The translations under genes and the position numbers were made by a program. A DNA stretch of 64,000 nt from Penicillus capitatus (lineage: Eukaryota; Chlorophyta), in assembly GCA_965649825.1 (NCBI GenBank), contig OZ287700.1:930001-994000 (forward strand). Reading direction: 5' to 3'. Below are positions 34,562-46,000 of this stretch, piece after piece. The notes under the pieces are model-generated. The model had not been told where the DNA came from and made no database searches. It saw only the letters and a list, made by a program, of their open reading frames with translations. Position 1 is the first letter of the stretch, and each line of letters opens with the position of its first letter.

Positions 34562-35070
34562 ATGTCCTTAAATGCAATTGCCTTTGCCGTTGTCACTCTT
34601 TTCTGCCTCCATTCGGTGACATCGTGTTCTCTGTCGATGATGGCCCCTACCGTTTTCTCACTTCTTGACAGGTCGTTGCCTACCGTCCGGCGCAAGAAAG
34701 TGTTGTCTATGGACACGGAAACGTTTTCAGCGAACCACTTGCGAATCATATCCCCGTCAACATTCGTACCAGCTATTCCAAATGCGCGCTCAAGTTTGCT
34801 CAGCCGTCCTCGCAGGGTTCTTCCCAGGTCGGATGTGGATTGCATACAGCTATGCGTCGTATAAGGCGTCCACGATAGAGCAATGTGCAACCATGTGCTG
34901 TTCAGGCAAGATTTTATGACTTAGGGGCCTTCAACAACGTTATTTGCGTAGCGGGTGGATCCATTCCCTGTATGGCATTTGATTTGAACGGAAATAACGA
35001 TTGCCGACTGATCGGATATATACCCACCTCCTATTTCTATTCACCCATCGTAAGCAGTGGAGTCTGTTAG
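34562..35070 (+). CDS. Secreted Cys-rich (PAN/apple-like) protein, left arm, frame uncertain
   Basis: The N-terminus MSLNAIAFAVVTLFCLHSV is a good signal peptide. Downstream, STIEQCATMCCSG and CMAFDLNGNNDCRLIGY have the cysteine spacing and the MAF...C.L pattern of PAN/apple domains, which bind proteins or sugars outside the cell. Connecting these blocks needs frame changes near 34,670-34,780 and at about 34,905 that I could not explain with clear introns. The same breaks occur in the right arm, so they predate the arm duplication or are unusual introns. Either a spliced gene or a pseudogene; the signal peptide and Cys pattern are real. Confidence 0.4.
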
Positions 35071-35460
35071 AAACGACGACGTCCGAAGAGGTGGGCACAC
35101 AGACCAATGCCAATTCGAACTCATTCGCAGAGAGTTTTGCATATCCTCTCTGAAACGGATTCAAATATGATACGCACACATGTAATGAGCAGACTCTCTG
35201 TTTCTTGAATTCGATTCTCTTATCAGCGTGTCTCCTGTTGGCTACTGAGCAGAGAGAAGATCGCATCACTCTTTGTTTTTTGTAAATATCTTGTTGATCT
35301 TCAGCCTTTTCTGAGATTCCACTGGACTTTCGCCTTCGTGAGTTTGGCACTAATCCCGAGGCAGTAGATTGATGGATTCCATGGGTCCATGCAGTAGAAT
35401 CCTGCAAAACCAAAGGAAATGCAAAACAGAAGGCGGCGTGCTAAGGGTGCATCGAAATCA

Positions 35461-35850
35461 AGGTTGGCCTTATCTGCATCCATATCCACAAGACAAGAAC
35501 TACTGCATACAGAAACTTGAAATGCCTGAAGAATAGTGACTGACGATCATCTTACGCCAAAACAGATACGAATCTATCAAGTTGCGTAGGAATTGATGTT
35601 TTTCTGCTTTCTTGAACGGTGGGTGATGACCTTGCAAAGGTGCAAGGGCGAATTCGTTGATTGCTGACTCAATTGGCTATTCATTTACTTTCAGAAAAAA
35701 GAAGCCACTACAGAAATTGTTCAACACCTTTTCGACAACAACACTCGGCCTGCAGAAGAAGAGCATGCATGAGTTGGCTGCTGCCGCCTTGCAATGGAAC
35801 CATTCTGCAAAACGAATCTATCCTTTCTATTCAGGAGAACGTTCATTCGC
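35461..35850. repeat. Diverged inner extension of the left arm (USP7-family 3' flank)
   Basis: Beyond 35,460 the mirror similarity drops sharply but can still be followed, in inverted orientation, to about 55,311 on the right (for example ctgacgatcatc, atgcatgag, and cctttctattcagg). It is also homologous to the 3' flank of USP7-like copy 2. So the near-identical arms end inside a longer, older inverted duplication. Confidence 0.65.
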
Positions 35851-36076
35851 GTTTCTTTTATGTGACACAGCTGAGATGTCATTGCACAAACCTATCTCGA
35901 ACGAACGGACGAACATCAAAACGAAGCCAGGTGTTCGACAGCATCAACAAGAACGCCATCGATAGCAGTATGCGTTAAATGATCGTGATTTGTGTTCCGC
36001 ACGTAGTGCTCATCCATCCTCTTTCATGTGCCCAATGTTGTCGGCTCTTCTAAGATGAATAGATCTTGATGTCAAA

Positions 36077-39000
36077 TCAGCGGTAGATATCCCAAAAAGT
36101 GCGCTGCCATTTCTCTGGATTCCGTTCGGTGGTTCCCCATCTCAAGGCAATAAAGTATCTGTCGTCTCCAAGGTACCTTTCATCATTCCTCTGTACAGCA
36201 GGAAAACTTTTGAGAAATTTGGAAACGATTTCGTCATCGTCCCTCAGGTCCACTGGAGGACGACGCCTCTCCCTCGGATGATATGCAAATCTCAAGTACT
36301 TGAATTCTTCGTCTGGCATCTCCAGTGTTGCCTGAATGCGTCTCTTAATCTCTCTCAATTCTTCTCCTTTCTTCGCTCGGATCCAGAAAGGATCTCCGAA
36401 GGTTGACGACCCGCCATCAGATTCCCAGTGACAGCAAGGAACCATGTACTCATCCGATTCTAAGTACTGTTGATCCTCTGGTATAACTTCTGCTCGAAAG
36501 GTCCAGTTATCCACATGCAGCGACTCGAGCGATGTCTCGTGGTCCAGCACCTGACGGCAGAACGATCCATGAGGTGTGAATTGATACGACATGTTACTTT
36601 GTCGATCCTGGAGTGCCGAATCCGCATGACTCGTATGTCGGAATAGGCATAATCATCGCCAAGCTCTTGCTTCAGCTGTTCGATGAGGTCAGCGATTGTC
36701 GACTCTTGTGACAGTTGAAGCATGTGCACCGACTGCAGTTCAGATTTCTGGTCGTGAAAGAAGATAGGCAGACATTTCATCTTTTCCAGAGTAGGAAGCT
36801 GTATGTTGAGAATCTCATAGTAGAGGGTGTCTATGTACCGATTGGATTCCAGAAGCATGGTTTTCAAACGGTCGGGTCCATTGTACTTGATGGGACTTGT
36901 GCGCGGCAAATTGTCATAATGATTCTGCTGTGTCAGACGAATCTTCTTGTAATCTTCCACTTTCAGGTGATTGGCCACTTCGATCGTCACCTGCTCGTAA
37001 CTCATCGTCTCTATCAGTTCCAACTTGAAGCCGTCATCCTATAGATATTGTGACATGATGTGACACGCGAGACAAAGAGAGGACCTTCGGATTCTTGAAC
37101 GGTCTGAAATGCACCACTTTCCGATTCCAAACGAACTCCAGAAATGACTCAACGGTCGGATAGGGACAGATCTGCTCGATCGTCTGTGTCATGGTGACGC
37201 GTTCTTGGATAATGATGATGTCACCTTGGACGAGTTGACACTGCGGTGGGAGAAGAGTGAGATTCTGTAGAGCAGGATGAGCACCTCACCTGCAATGCTG
37301 TATGATCAGGGTGCAAATGTGGACAGGTGACGTGGGGATAAGATTTCTCTTCTTTGAATCCGATGATATCTGCATTCTGCGGAAGACCAGCTTGCTCCTT
37401 CGCCTCGTCCAGAATTCTTTGAATCTGCGTCGACTCCTCAATGTAGAGACGTCCGGCGTACGAGAGCCTTCCGAATCTTGGATCGTAGTGCTTAACGGAG
37501 ATGAGAAATTCTGTTTGCTGTAAGGGACGTGGCACATCGCTCACATCCGGCGTTTCGAGGAAGAGGTTGACTGTCATGAAGGCAGTCATCTCGTAGACCG
37601 TTGAGGGATCCCTCTCTCTGAAGGCCTTGAGATCCAGGACAGTTTTGATCTCGCCAGACCCCGTCTCCAAAGGCTTTTCAATTCTACTGGTCCCGTTCTG
37701 ACGAAGTGTCCATGACCAGAAGCGCTGGAGATGTTTGTCAACGCCAAAGTTTCGGCTGACCATCTCTTTGAAATCTTCAAACGGCGTCCTCTTGTGCACT
37801 CTGTAGTGATGGACGCCGTCGAAATCTGTCAAATCAAAGCAGCAGTTCTGTCCCAACTGTTCAGCGAACTGCTTTTCGTATGCCAACTTGATCACCATGT
37901 ATAGGTGTCTCTCCCTTTTCTCCTCCTGTCGCCTCTCCTTCCTCGCCTGCTCCGCCTGACGGTATCACATTTCATCAGGGGATCATCACCTTCAGTGAGC
38001 AGTCTCTTACTTCGAGCACTCGGCGGACGGGCTCTGAGATGTCTTCTTTGTCAGTTTCGCACATGACCCAGTCCCAATCCGACGTTCGAATGTACACCAG
38101 CATGAAAGCACTGGGATCCATGCAATTGTCGTAGTTCCTCTCGATATCCGATTCGACAATATCGAGTTCATCACCTGTGCCGTCACATCATTCCCGAATT
38201 CTAACGGAAGAACGTGCCTTGACCGAATTGCTCGGCGATCGCTTGGCTTTCGGTTGCTTCTTCGACGACTCCATCGTCGAACTTGTACCATTTGTTGTTC
38301 GATCTGATGAAGACGAAGTAGCTGATTTCTCCTGGATCTCCACTGTGTACAAACACGCTGTGTAGTCGATACCTGTTCACCACTGTCTTGTTAGCGGTTT
38401 CGGAAAGCAGAGCGCGATCGTTGCAGTCGAGATCCAATTCATCGTAGAACTCGTAGTGAGCATTGATCTGCGCGAAAAGCCACAAATCAGCACGGCTGCA
38501 GAAAACAGAACCAAGTGTCACGTACTTTGACAAAAAGCTCATAACAGGATTCATATTTAAATCGCTTCAGATGCAACTGCAGAACAGGAGGGAAGCTTTC
38601 AAACCGTACATGGCATCGAGCATCCTGACAGGAGAGGTCTCGCTCATTCGAGCAATGCATAGCAATTCAAAGAGTGAGATCTGACCTGGAGACCGTGTTT
38701 GCCTGTATTGTACTTGTATGGCCCTTCCAGCATCTCCTCTGCGCAGAATCTCTCCAGGGATTCGTAGACGTCCTTGCACCCCGCCACATCCAACTCGATG
38801 TTCATATACGACAGTCTACGTGATGAGGTGTGCGGGACATTTAGACACTCCACATAAGTTGAGTAGTGTCCGACGAAGAGATCAGGGATGACAGTCTCCA
38901 TCTCCGTCCCCTGAAAAAACCTGTAAGTTGATGCGACTGAGCATAGAGCGCGTCTGACCTTCATCTTCTCCTCCAGCTTCTGGCACAAGATTGTTTGCAA

Positions 39001-40078
39001 TTCATGGATGTCATACTGTAAGATGACATCCTCTGATGTTAATCCGAGTGATTCTCTCACAACTTTGGTGCTGACTCCTGAGTTTTGGTATTGCAGCTAA
39101 ACAGCAGTTGCAGAGCTACCCTTCGCAGACTGACATCCATTTCCTGACTCACCTTGTAAAAGATGTTTTGGAGTGCCAAGGGAACAGATCGCTCTGGCTC
39201 ATCTGTCTCCAACGTCGGCATGCGATAGACCGCCTGAATCGTTCATCATTTCCTTGTTAGCATCCATGACACCAAGTAACCGACTTCTCACTCTTCTAAA
39301 GCGGCGAAGGTGATAGAGACATTGAAGGAGTGAATTCAAGTGGACATCGTCTTCCCTATTCTTTAAGCTGACGAATCCACACTGTCTTCCCATTATTCTG
39401 TGCGGATACAGTCTCTCCAGATACGCTGTAATTTTGACCGTTATAATCATCGTGTCATTGACTACAAATCCGGTTTTTGGATTCTGCGTATCGCGCAGAG
39501 GCAGGAATTGAGTGAAACCCCAACTCTCTCCCTTGTCCGTAAACCAATAACTGTCCTCTGGACACAGAAGAGTGAGAACTCGTCACGAGAGAGATGGCAA
39601 ACCGTGTCTAATGGACATCGATTCTTGTTCCTGATTCACGGCCACTAGTTCAAAACGCGTTCTGGGGTGTAGCCGGTTTGGAGTGAATGGTGCCTCCGGG
39701 AAATCCAGATAGACACTCACAAAGTCGCTTTCGTTATAGTATTTGTTACCCCTTGGAAAGAGTAACAATCGCCTGAGAGCATCCTCTTCAAAACATCTGT
39801 GACCAAAGAGTGACCTACCAGGTGTATATGCCGACATCAAATTCAGGCGAGCAGTATTCTTGTTCTTCAATGCGCGAAAAGTTCTCGATGCGCCACTGCG
39901 AACGAACACACGGAGTTGGAGTACATCTTTACTTTTCAAGCTCACTGTGTATGTTCCGTGCCATTCCAACGGTTCTTGCGTCGCCGTGCCCGCTGCGCTC
40001 ACCGAATCTACAACAGTGACACAGCCTCGTCTTGTGCGATTCGTATTGTGTCCCTGTCTTACTGTTGTCCGTCGCCAT
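36077..40078 (-). CDS. USP7-like protein, copy 3: MATH + USP + HUBL, catalytic residues missing
   Basis: The most complete family member. Exon 1 reads MATDN up to a GTAAGA donor, then EPLEWHGTYT, WRIENFSRIEEQEYC, TWRLLLFPRGNKYY, VSVYLDFPEAPF, HEDSYWFTDKGESWGFTQF and FVVNDTMIIT (MATH). The USP domain has LNSLLQCLYHLRRF, VYRMPTLE, IPDLFVGHYSTYVECL, YNTGKHGLQ and KWYKFDDGVV; the HUBL region has MLVYIRTSDWDW, GDIIIIQERV, the MELIETMSYEQVTIEVA exon and KGEELREIKRRIQATLEM, ending FWDIYR. With 45-60-nt introns at the same places as copy 1, all apparent stops fall in introns. In the active-site box the catalytic Cys is Val (NREDDVHLNSLLQ), and the GGHY His position is Ser (GDPGEISYFVF); the following Asp (FDDGVV) is kept. 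It should fold like USP7 but not cleave ubiquitin. Divergent from the small hydrophobic gene at 40,356. Confidence 0.85.
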
Positions 40079-40355
40079 ATCGGTCTCTTGATTTGTCGGC
40101 GCAACAGTTCCTTGTCTTTTCATGCCAACGGCGCAGTCATGTATCGTGACTCACACACTGCCGTCAACTTCGTCTTGAAAAAAGTGAACACGAGTGTGAA
40201 AACAAACGACGGACGCCAGCAAGTGAGCGTCAGTCAGTTATTCGTCGAGTAGATGACACAGGAAATAATCGCACGACACGCAGAATAACTCCCACTTGTT
40301 AACTTGACATAACAGTCGCAGAAGTCGGTTCCACGGAGGAAGCTATGCACAAAGA
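40079..40355. promoter_or_regulatory. Divergent intergenic region of USP7-like copy 3
   Basis: 277 bp between the starts of copy 3 (-) and the small hydrophobic gene (+). It is similar to the matching regions of copies 1 and 4 and is the best candidate for a shared bidirectional promoter. No individual element was identified. Confidence 0.3.
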
Positions 40356-40607
40356 ATGAACCGTTTCGTGTTTATTCGACTGACCATGTTCGTCCTATTT
40401 CGTCCATTTCTGCTCCTGTCTTTCTTACTTCATAGCTCTGTTCTCCACATCGTCGTCACGGAGAAAACGCCGCACAATGGAATCGCAGCAAAACCCGAGA
40501 ATGTCCGAGTAAGGATAGATGCTGCTGTAGGTTTCCTGTTCTTGGCGTTCCCTTAGGAACGTGTTTCGCTCCGCTATCCCCTAAACGATCCTAGGCACGA
40601 CGTTTAA
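40356..40607 (+). CDS. Small signal-peptide/membrane protein, head to head with USP7-like copy 3
   Basis: Two exons (40,356-40,508 and 40,557-40,607) joined by a 48-nt GTAAGG...CTTAG intron encode 67 residues. Residues 1-30 (MNRFVFIRLTMFVLFRPFLL...) are strongly hydrophobic, like a signal peptide or membrane anchor; the rest is polar and ends RYPLNDPRHDV. The homologous segment beside copy 1 keeps the hydrophobic part but lost the splice donor. DNA similarity between the two loci continues another about 350 bp downstream, where blocks such as EGYHWLL are shared, so the gene may have further exons. No family recognised. Confidence 0.4.
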
Positions 40608-41316
40608 TGCAAAGAGAAGAAGAAGACGCGCAGATGGCTTTTCGCCAGACCTAAACCCAGAAGACAAAGAAATTATTGGAGAGAAGCAGGGACAGACGGG
40701 AAGGATATCACTGGTTGCTTTTAGGCTACAAATTCTCCCTGATGAGAACAGAGAAGCTGTCCGCATCTCTGACGAAAGTACTCACCTTGCCTTCAAGATC
40801 ATCACCGAGATTGTTGGCGAAAGCACACGTTCGTGCCTCTCCCGATGACCATTGTCGCCGCAGGAGATTATGCTGCACTTTGAAAGGCACCTGCTATTCG
40901 GACTGTTAACATAAACGCGCCTGAAGCAGCGAATCTATTTCCTTGCTTCCAGCCATGTGAGAAGATCAAGCCAGCTATCTGGATAGTACTCTCCACTTCG
41001 CAACCGCAAGTCCGAAAAGAGAACTGCGAGAATGAACAACAAAGAGTGTGTGCGTCTGTCGATGTACACGGAAATGCTCAAAGATTGGGCGAAGCGGCCG
41101 ATGGAAAAAAGGTTGGTGCAAGAGCGGGAACGCTACGCGACCTTATGCATCACCTCTCTTCTGCTCAGGAAGAAACCGGCGTCTCTTCCCAGAGATTCTA
41201 CTATGTTTGCCGCTATGATGTTGTAACGCGTGAATGTGTTTTTAAAACGAACAGATGTTTTTCGTGCAAAAAGATATCGAGTGTCTCAGAACCCCCTTTG
41301 TCTATTCTTCGCATCG

Positions 41317-43041
41317 ATGCAAACATCTATGCCGCCAAATCCGACGCCGGAGGACTCGAACCCTTCGAACGCGCCACCCCGTCCAGAACCGCCAGATACC
41401 CACGGCGGTGACTCGGAGCAACCCCTCCAGCCACCGCGACAGTCCTGGGCAGACTCAGTGGAAGCGGAAGAGAGACGAGCGAGTCTAACACAGCCTCGAG
41501 CCGGAGATTACAAGATCACGCTTCGCCGCGTCTACGAAAAGCTTGTCACGATCAACAGTGACGATACTACTCGCCCAGCACTGGAATCGGCCAAACTACT
41601 GGTTGAGGGTCTACTCTCCGGTGCGGAAATGGCAGACGCCATGCGCCCCGCAACCGTCCCATCGCAGCATGCCGATGCCTATCCAACACTACGACAAAGT
41701 ACCCTAACCGGACTGTCCTCCGGTCGCCCACCGCAATCGACCTACCTAAGCATTGCCCGCTCGAACTTGAGACCTGCCTCCAGACGTCCGCCCGAAGCGC
41801 TTCGGACTGGGACTGCCCCTATGACAGGAGTTCGTCGTGCTCCCTTCTCAGCAGCTGCCCGCGACAAACAAACAGCGTTGGACCGCCTACGCCGACTCCG
41901 CCCCCTAGCCCCGAATGCAAGCTGCCAGTTCTTTCTGTCGCCCGTTGTGGAGGACGCATGCCGACCAGTCCCTAGCTACTTCCGGTTCAGAGAAGCGTGG
42001 GAAGCATGGGCAGCAGAAATTGGTGGTCGTATCGAGATGCTCCGCTCGATGCCGAGCGGTGACTACTTGGTACAAGGCGACGATAATGTCATTCAGTGGA
42101 TGCGTACGCACTATTACCCAGAAGTCAACTTTGTGGACTTTGGCTCCTGGCAGCCACGTCCACGACCGACTGATCCTTCCCCCTCCGTGGTATTGGAAGG
42201 TGTTGATCTGGGCATGTCTCACAGAGAAATCATCAGAGAAATAAAGAAGAATGCGGCAATCCTTGAGATACCCGAATCGCAACTACAATCAGCAACACTC
42301 ACCTTTTCCCGTTTCTTTCGGAAGCCTTTTGTGGGTTCGGGTGCTGAGCCCACCCTGAATGGACGACTGGTTGGCCCGGTATCGATCATTAGCGCTCTCA
42401 GACAGCGTCAAGGTTGCTTTCTGGGCACGATGCCGATATATGCCAGAGCGTATTCAAGACCCACGAACAATACCACCGCGTACCAGCATGACAACGCAGG
42501 CACACCCAATGAAGACCATCGCGACAACCGTGACAAACGCACATCAACAGCCCGAGAGAATGAAGAACAAGATCTCATGGCAACAGAGGAAAGAGAAGGT
42601 TATGAACAAGCGCTCCCACCTTCGGTGCGCCAGAAAACAACAGCGGACAATGAAACACGGCTACTCTCTCCCAGGAGGGACGACCCCTCCCGCAGAGAAT
42701 GGCTGCAATCATTAGCACTTCCCCCTCCGAATCTCTTAGCGTCGGCACCGCCGGCCACCGGAAAAGAAACACCAGAAGAGACGATAGAGGAGACGCCCGA
42801 TACTGCAGGACTCAGAGCCCAAGATACACTGCCAGACTCTGAAAACCCCTTCGAGGCTCTTTCGGCTGAGATTCAACAAGGACTGGACGACCTCTCCGAT
42901 TTGCAGAGACGTCAAGCGGCGACTCCTAGCTTGACGCCACGAGACGTCCGATCCAAAGAACCCCCGCCGTCCGGCCCTCGACGCAGCGAACGCCTTCGTC
43001 GACAGCGCGAGCGACAAGAACAAGACAAACAACAACAATGA
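41317..43041 (+). CDS. LINE ORF1 protein (gag-like)
   Basis: From the first ATG (MQTSMPPNPTPEDS) the frame encodes 574 residues; it is open slightly further upstream without an ATG. The N-terminal third is Pro/Ser/Arg-rich and disordered. The middle block, including YLVQGDDNVIQWMRTHYYPE and VVLEGVDLGMSHREIIREIK, resembles the RRM-like RNA-binding core of LINE ORF1 proteins. The C-terminal part is Arg/Glu/Gln-rich and ends RERQEQDKQQQ. No CCHC knuckle is seen. It would coat element RNA. Its TGA stop overlaps the ORF2 ATG (ATGA at 43,038-43,041). Confidence 0.85.
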   Translation: MQTSMPPNPTPEDSNPSNAPPRPEPPDTHGGDSEQPLQPPRQSWADSVEAEERRASLTQPRAGDYKITLRRVYEKLVTINSDDTTRPALESAKLLVEGLLSGAEMADAMRPATVPSQHADAYPTLRQSTLTGLSSGRPPQSTYLSIARSNLRPASRRPPEALRTGTAPMTGVRRAPFSAAARDKQTALDRLRRLRPLAPNASCQFFLSPVVEDACRPVPSYFRFREAWEAWAAEIGGRIEMLRSMPSGDYLVQGDDNVIQWMRTHYYPEVNFVDFGSWQPRPRPTDPSPSVVLEGVDLGMSHREIIREIKKNAAILEIPESQLQSATLTFSRFFRKPFVGSGAEPTLNGRLVGPVSIISALRQRQGCFLGTMPIYARAYSRPTNNTTAYQHDNAGTPNEDHRDNRDKRTSTARENEEQDLMATEEREGYEQALPPSVRQKTTADNETRLLSPRRDDPSRREWLQSLALPPPNLLASAPPATGKETPEETIEETPDTAGLRAQDTLPDSENPFEALSAEIQQGLDDLSDLQRRQAATPSLTPRDVRSKEPPPSGPRRSERLRRQRERQEQDKQQQ

Positions 43042-46000
43042 CGGAGCACATATCACCGCGATCACTCACGCACAAGCAATCTGCCACGCACCACTTCACC
43101 TGTGACCAATGTAACCTGGCTGGAAGACAAATCAGCATGGACGCACTTCAACTCTGGCTCCTGGAACAAAACCCAGACGTATTCATCTGCAGTGACCCCC
43201 CGTGGTTTCTGAGAACTCATGAATTCACATCGATGCGACACGCCTGGATTCGCTGTTCCAAAGACAAGGATGCCCTTGCGGGCATCTTCATTCGATCAAA
43301 CATTAGTCATCAACTCCTACCCCTTCCGACCCCCTCCGATAGGGTCTTGGCCATTTCACTGAACACAAAGATAGGTGAAATGGTAATCATTGCATGCTAC
43401 ATACAGCACACAAGTGGCGCGGGTCTCGAAGCTCTGGATAGCGCTATCCGAATGGCAAAAAGTCGAACCTCACTGGTGCTCATAGGTGGCGACCTCAATG
43501 GACATTCGCCACTTTGGGGAGACCAAAACACAAACCCATTGGGAGCCCAGATAGAGGATCTAATCGGGGCCTTAGGGCTGATAGTTCTCAACATGCCGGA
43601 CAGCATCGCAACCTTTCAGAACAGCAGAGGACACAGCAGCTGGATAGATGTCACCCTGGGCACCCAGCACCTAGCCGAACTACTAGAAGCTCATGAAGTG
43701 CTACCGGATGCTCTTCCTTCGGACTACAACCTCCTTCGCACAACACTCAACCTCGAAAGCAAACATATCCCAACGCGGGGAGTATGGACCTGGGACCAGA
43801 CGGATTGGCCAACCTTCGCAGTCCGCCTCGAAGAACGCCTCCCGAACTGGCTGAAGACTCAGAGTCTTGACTCTCCGAAGCTGATAGAAGAGAGTGTCAC
43901 ACTCCTTTCAAAAGCCATCAGACAAACACGCTCTGAGCTGGTGACTTACCGACACCTCCGCTCTAAGCCAAAACCGTGGTTTACACCTGCAGTGAGGATA
44001 CAGCACCGGGCCCTCCGGAAAGCCAAAAATGCACTGCACAAGGCACAGAGAAGAGCAGTCAATGGACAAGCGCCACCACAAGTCGCCACAACATATAAAA
44101 AAGCACGGCTCAAGTTTGAAGTCACGGTCAAAAATGCGAAGGATCAATGTTTCACAGACTTCTGCAAGCAAATTCGCCCACATGTGGACATGTGGGATAA
44201 ATTCCGACAAATCTGTGGCACACGCCGCATCGAGTCAGTCCCGGCTCTCAGCACCGACGAACAAACGGTCAGTGATCCAGGAGACAAAGCCGACCTTCTG
44301 CTCCACACCTTCTTTCCTGGAGCCACTACAACATCTCCTGGCACACCCGAGGTGTCCCAACCATGGGAACGTCCAATCCTCAACTCCCCTGTGGAACTCA
44401 TCACCTCACAAGAAGTGCAAAACACGATCTCCTATGCACGCCGCACGGCACCTGGAAGCGATGAAATACCAGTGATCTGCTGGCAGGCCTGCTCCTCGTT
44501 CCTGGTCCCGATACTACAGCGAATCTACAATGCCTGCCTGCAGTGTAACTACTATCCCAGTCAGTGGCGTCACGCACAAGTCCTTCCCTTACCCAAAGGA
44601 ACGAAGAATCGCTCGCATCTAAGCTCCTGGAGACCGATTAGTCTGCTGTGTAATGCAGGCAAGTTCATGGAAAAGATTATCCAACGTCGGCTTTCGCTAT
44701 TCCTGGAACGCACAAAGGCACTTAGCGAGGCACAACACGGCTTCCGACGGAATCACTCCACTGAATCGGCCCTCTCGGTCCTCGCCGAAGACACCACTCG
44801 AGCCTTCAGTCGACGGAAACAAATCGTCGCTGTCAGCCTGGACATATCCAAAGCCTTCGACTCAGTCTCGCACTCACTACTTCTACAACGCATGTCAGAC
44901 CTGGCAGCACCGCAGTATATAACAAAGTTCCTTTGCTCGTTCTTGACACAGCGAAGCGCCACATTGACATTGGATGGAACCTCAAGACACGTCACTGTCC
45001 CGCAAGGAGTACCCCAAGGCTCCAGCCTATCGCCGACCATCTTCTCGATCTACATGGACACGCTCGCAAACGTTATTCGACCTCCGGTGCGACTACTGAT
45101 GTATGCCGATGACTGCTTGCTGTATCAAGAAATCGGCCGTGAGCAGACAGACTGTGCGCCTTTGCAAACAGCACTAGCTCATACGATCCACTGGGGCGTC
45201 ACTTGGAGCCTGTCCTTCAATCCGACAAAATCCCAACTCTGCCGCTTCAGCAGACTGCGTCGCACGAATCCCGTCGAACTGCACCAAGGCCCCCGCCTCC
45301 TCCGTGAACAACCAATAATCAGATATCTCGGGCTAGACATTGATACAGCATGGACATTCATCGGACATCGCAAGAACAAGAAAACTATCTGTCAACGACG
45401 ACTAGCCCAGATACGTCGTCTCAGTCATAGCCTCTGGGGTTCCTCTCCGTGGGTAACAAAGAGACTGATGGACGCATGCATCCTCCCAGTATGCCTATAC
45501 GGCTCTTCGATCTATGACCCGATTTCCCGAGGTCGCTCATCACGCCTCCAAATCCTTCGCTCCGTCTATAGGACCGGAGGCATTTACATCACTGGAGCAC
45601 ACCGCACAACGCCCACGTGCTCGGTACTGCAGCTTGCTGGACTTCATCCACCCGAGGTCGACATCTTAGACCGTCTCACAAACTCCAAACATCTGTGGCC
45701 CTCACCCACAAGGCCTGCAGGGAGCAAACCGCGCTACATCTCGCCAGCAGAGCACCATGCTACGACCTTCGCACGCATAGCCGCTCAGGACTGGATATCA
45801 GCGGACGTGCAACGTCTACTCCGAGAAAACATCGAACAAGGAAGACGCAGTCAGCTAGTCCAAGCCGCCCGCAAAGCTTACCTCACGACGCTCGTTTGCG
45901 ACATCTGGAATACAGACTCCAAAGGACAAGCGCTGAAGAAAACGGGATGGTCTACAATGTCAAGCCTGGAGCAATCTTGGTTGAAACAGTTTTCAAGACC

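Larger units (their letters stand above)
27140..35460 (+). repeat. Left arm of a large inverted repeat
   Basis: The reverse complement of 55,682-64,000 matches this segment along its full length; paired coordinates sum to 91,134-91,147, so there are few indels. Encoded proteins differ at only a few positions (for example two differences across the 230 codons read through 29,691-30,383). The outer limit is unseen because the partner runs off the window. The arm contains, outer to inner: an unrecognised conserved ORF set (27.2-28.5 kb), a Ser/Pro/Thr-rich low-complexity tract (28.5-28.9 kb), a three-hairpin array, a 168-residue protein gene, a segment with a third copy at 46.6 kb, two unrecognised ORFs (32.9-33.7 kb) and a PAN-like secreted protein. 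Confidence 0.95.

Noticed and set aside
39583-40104. Long - strand frame over the 5' part of copy 3 read as one exon
   Set aside because: It includes the 5' region, two introns (with GTGAGC and GTAGGT donors) and a shifted frame; spliced exons give a proper MATH domain.
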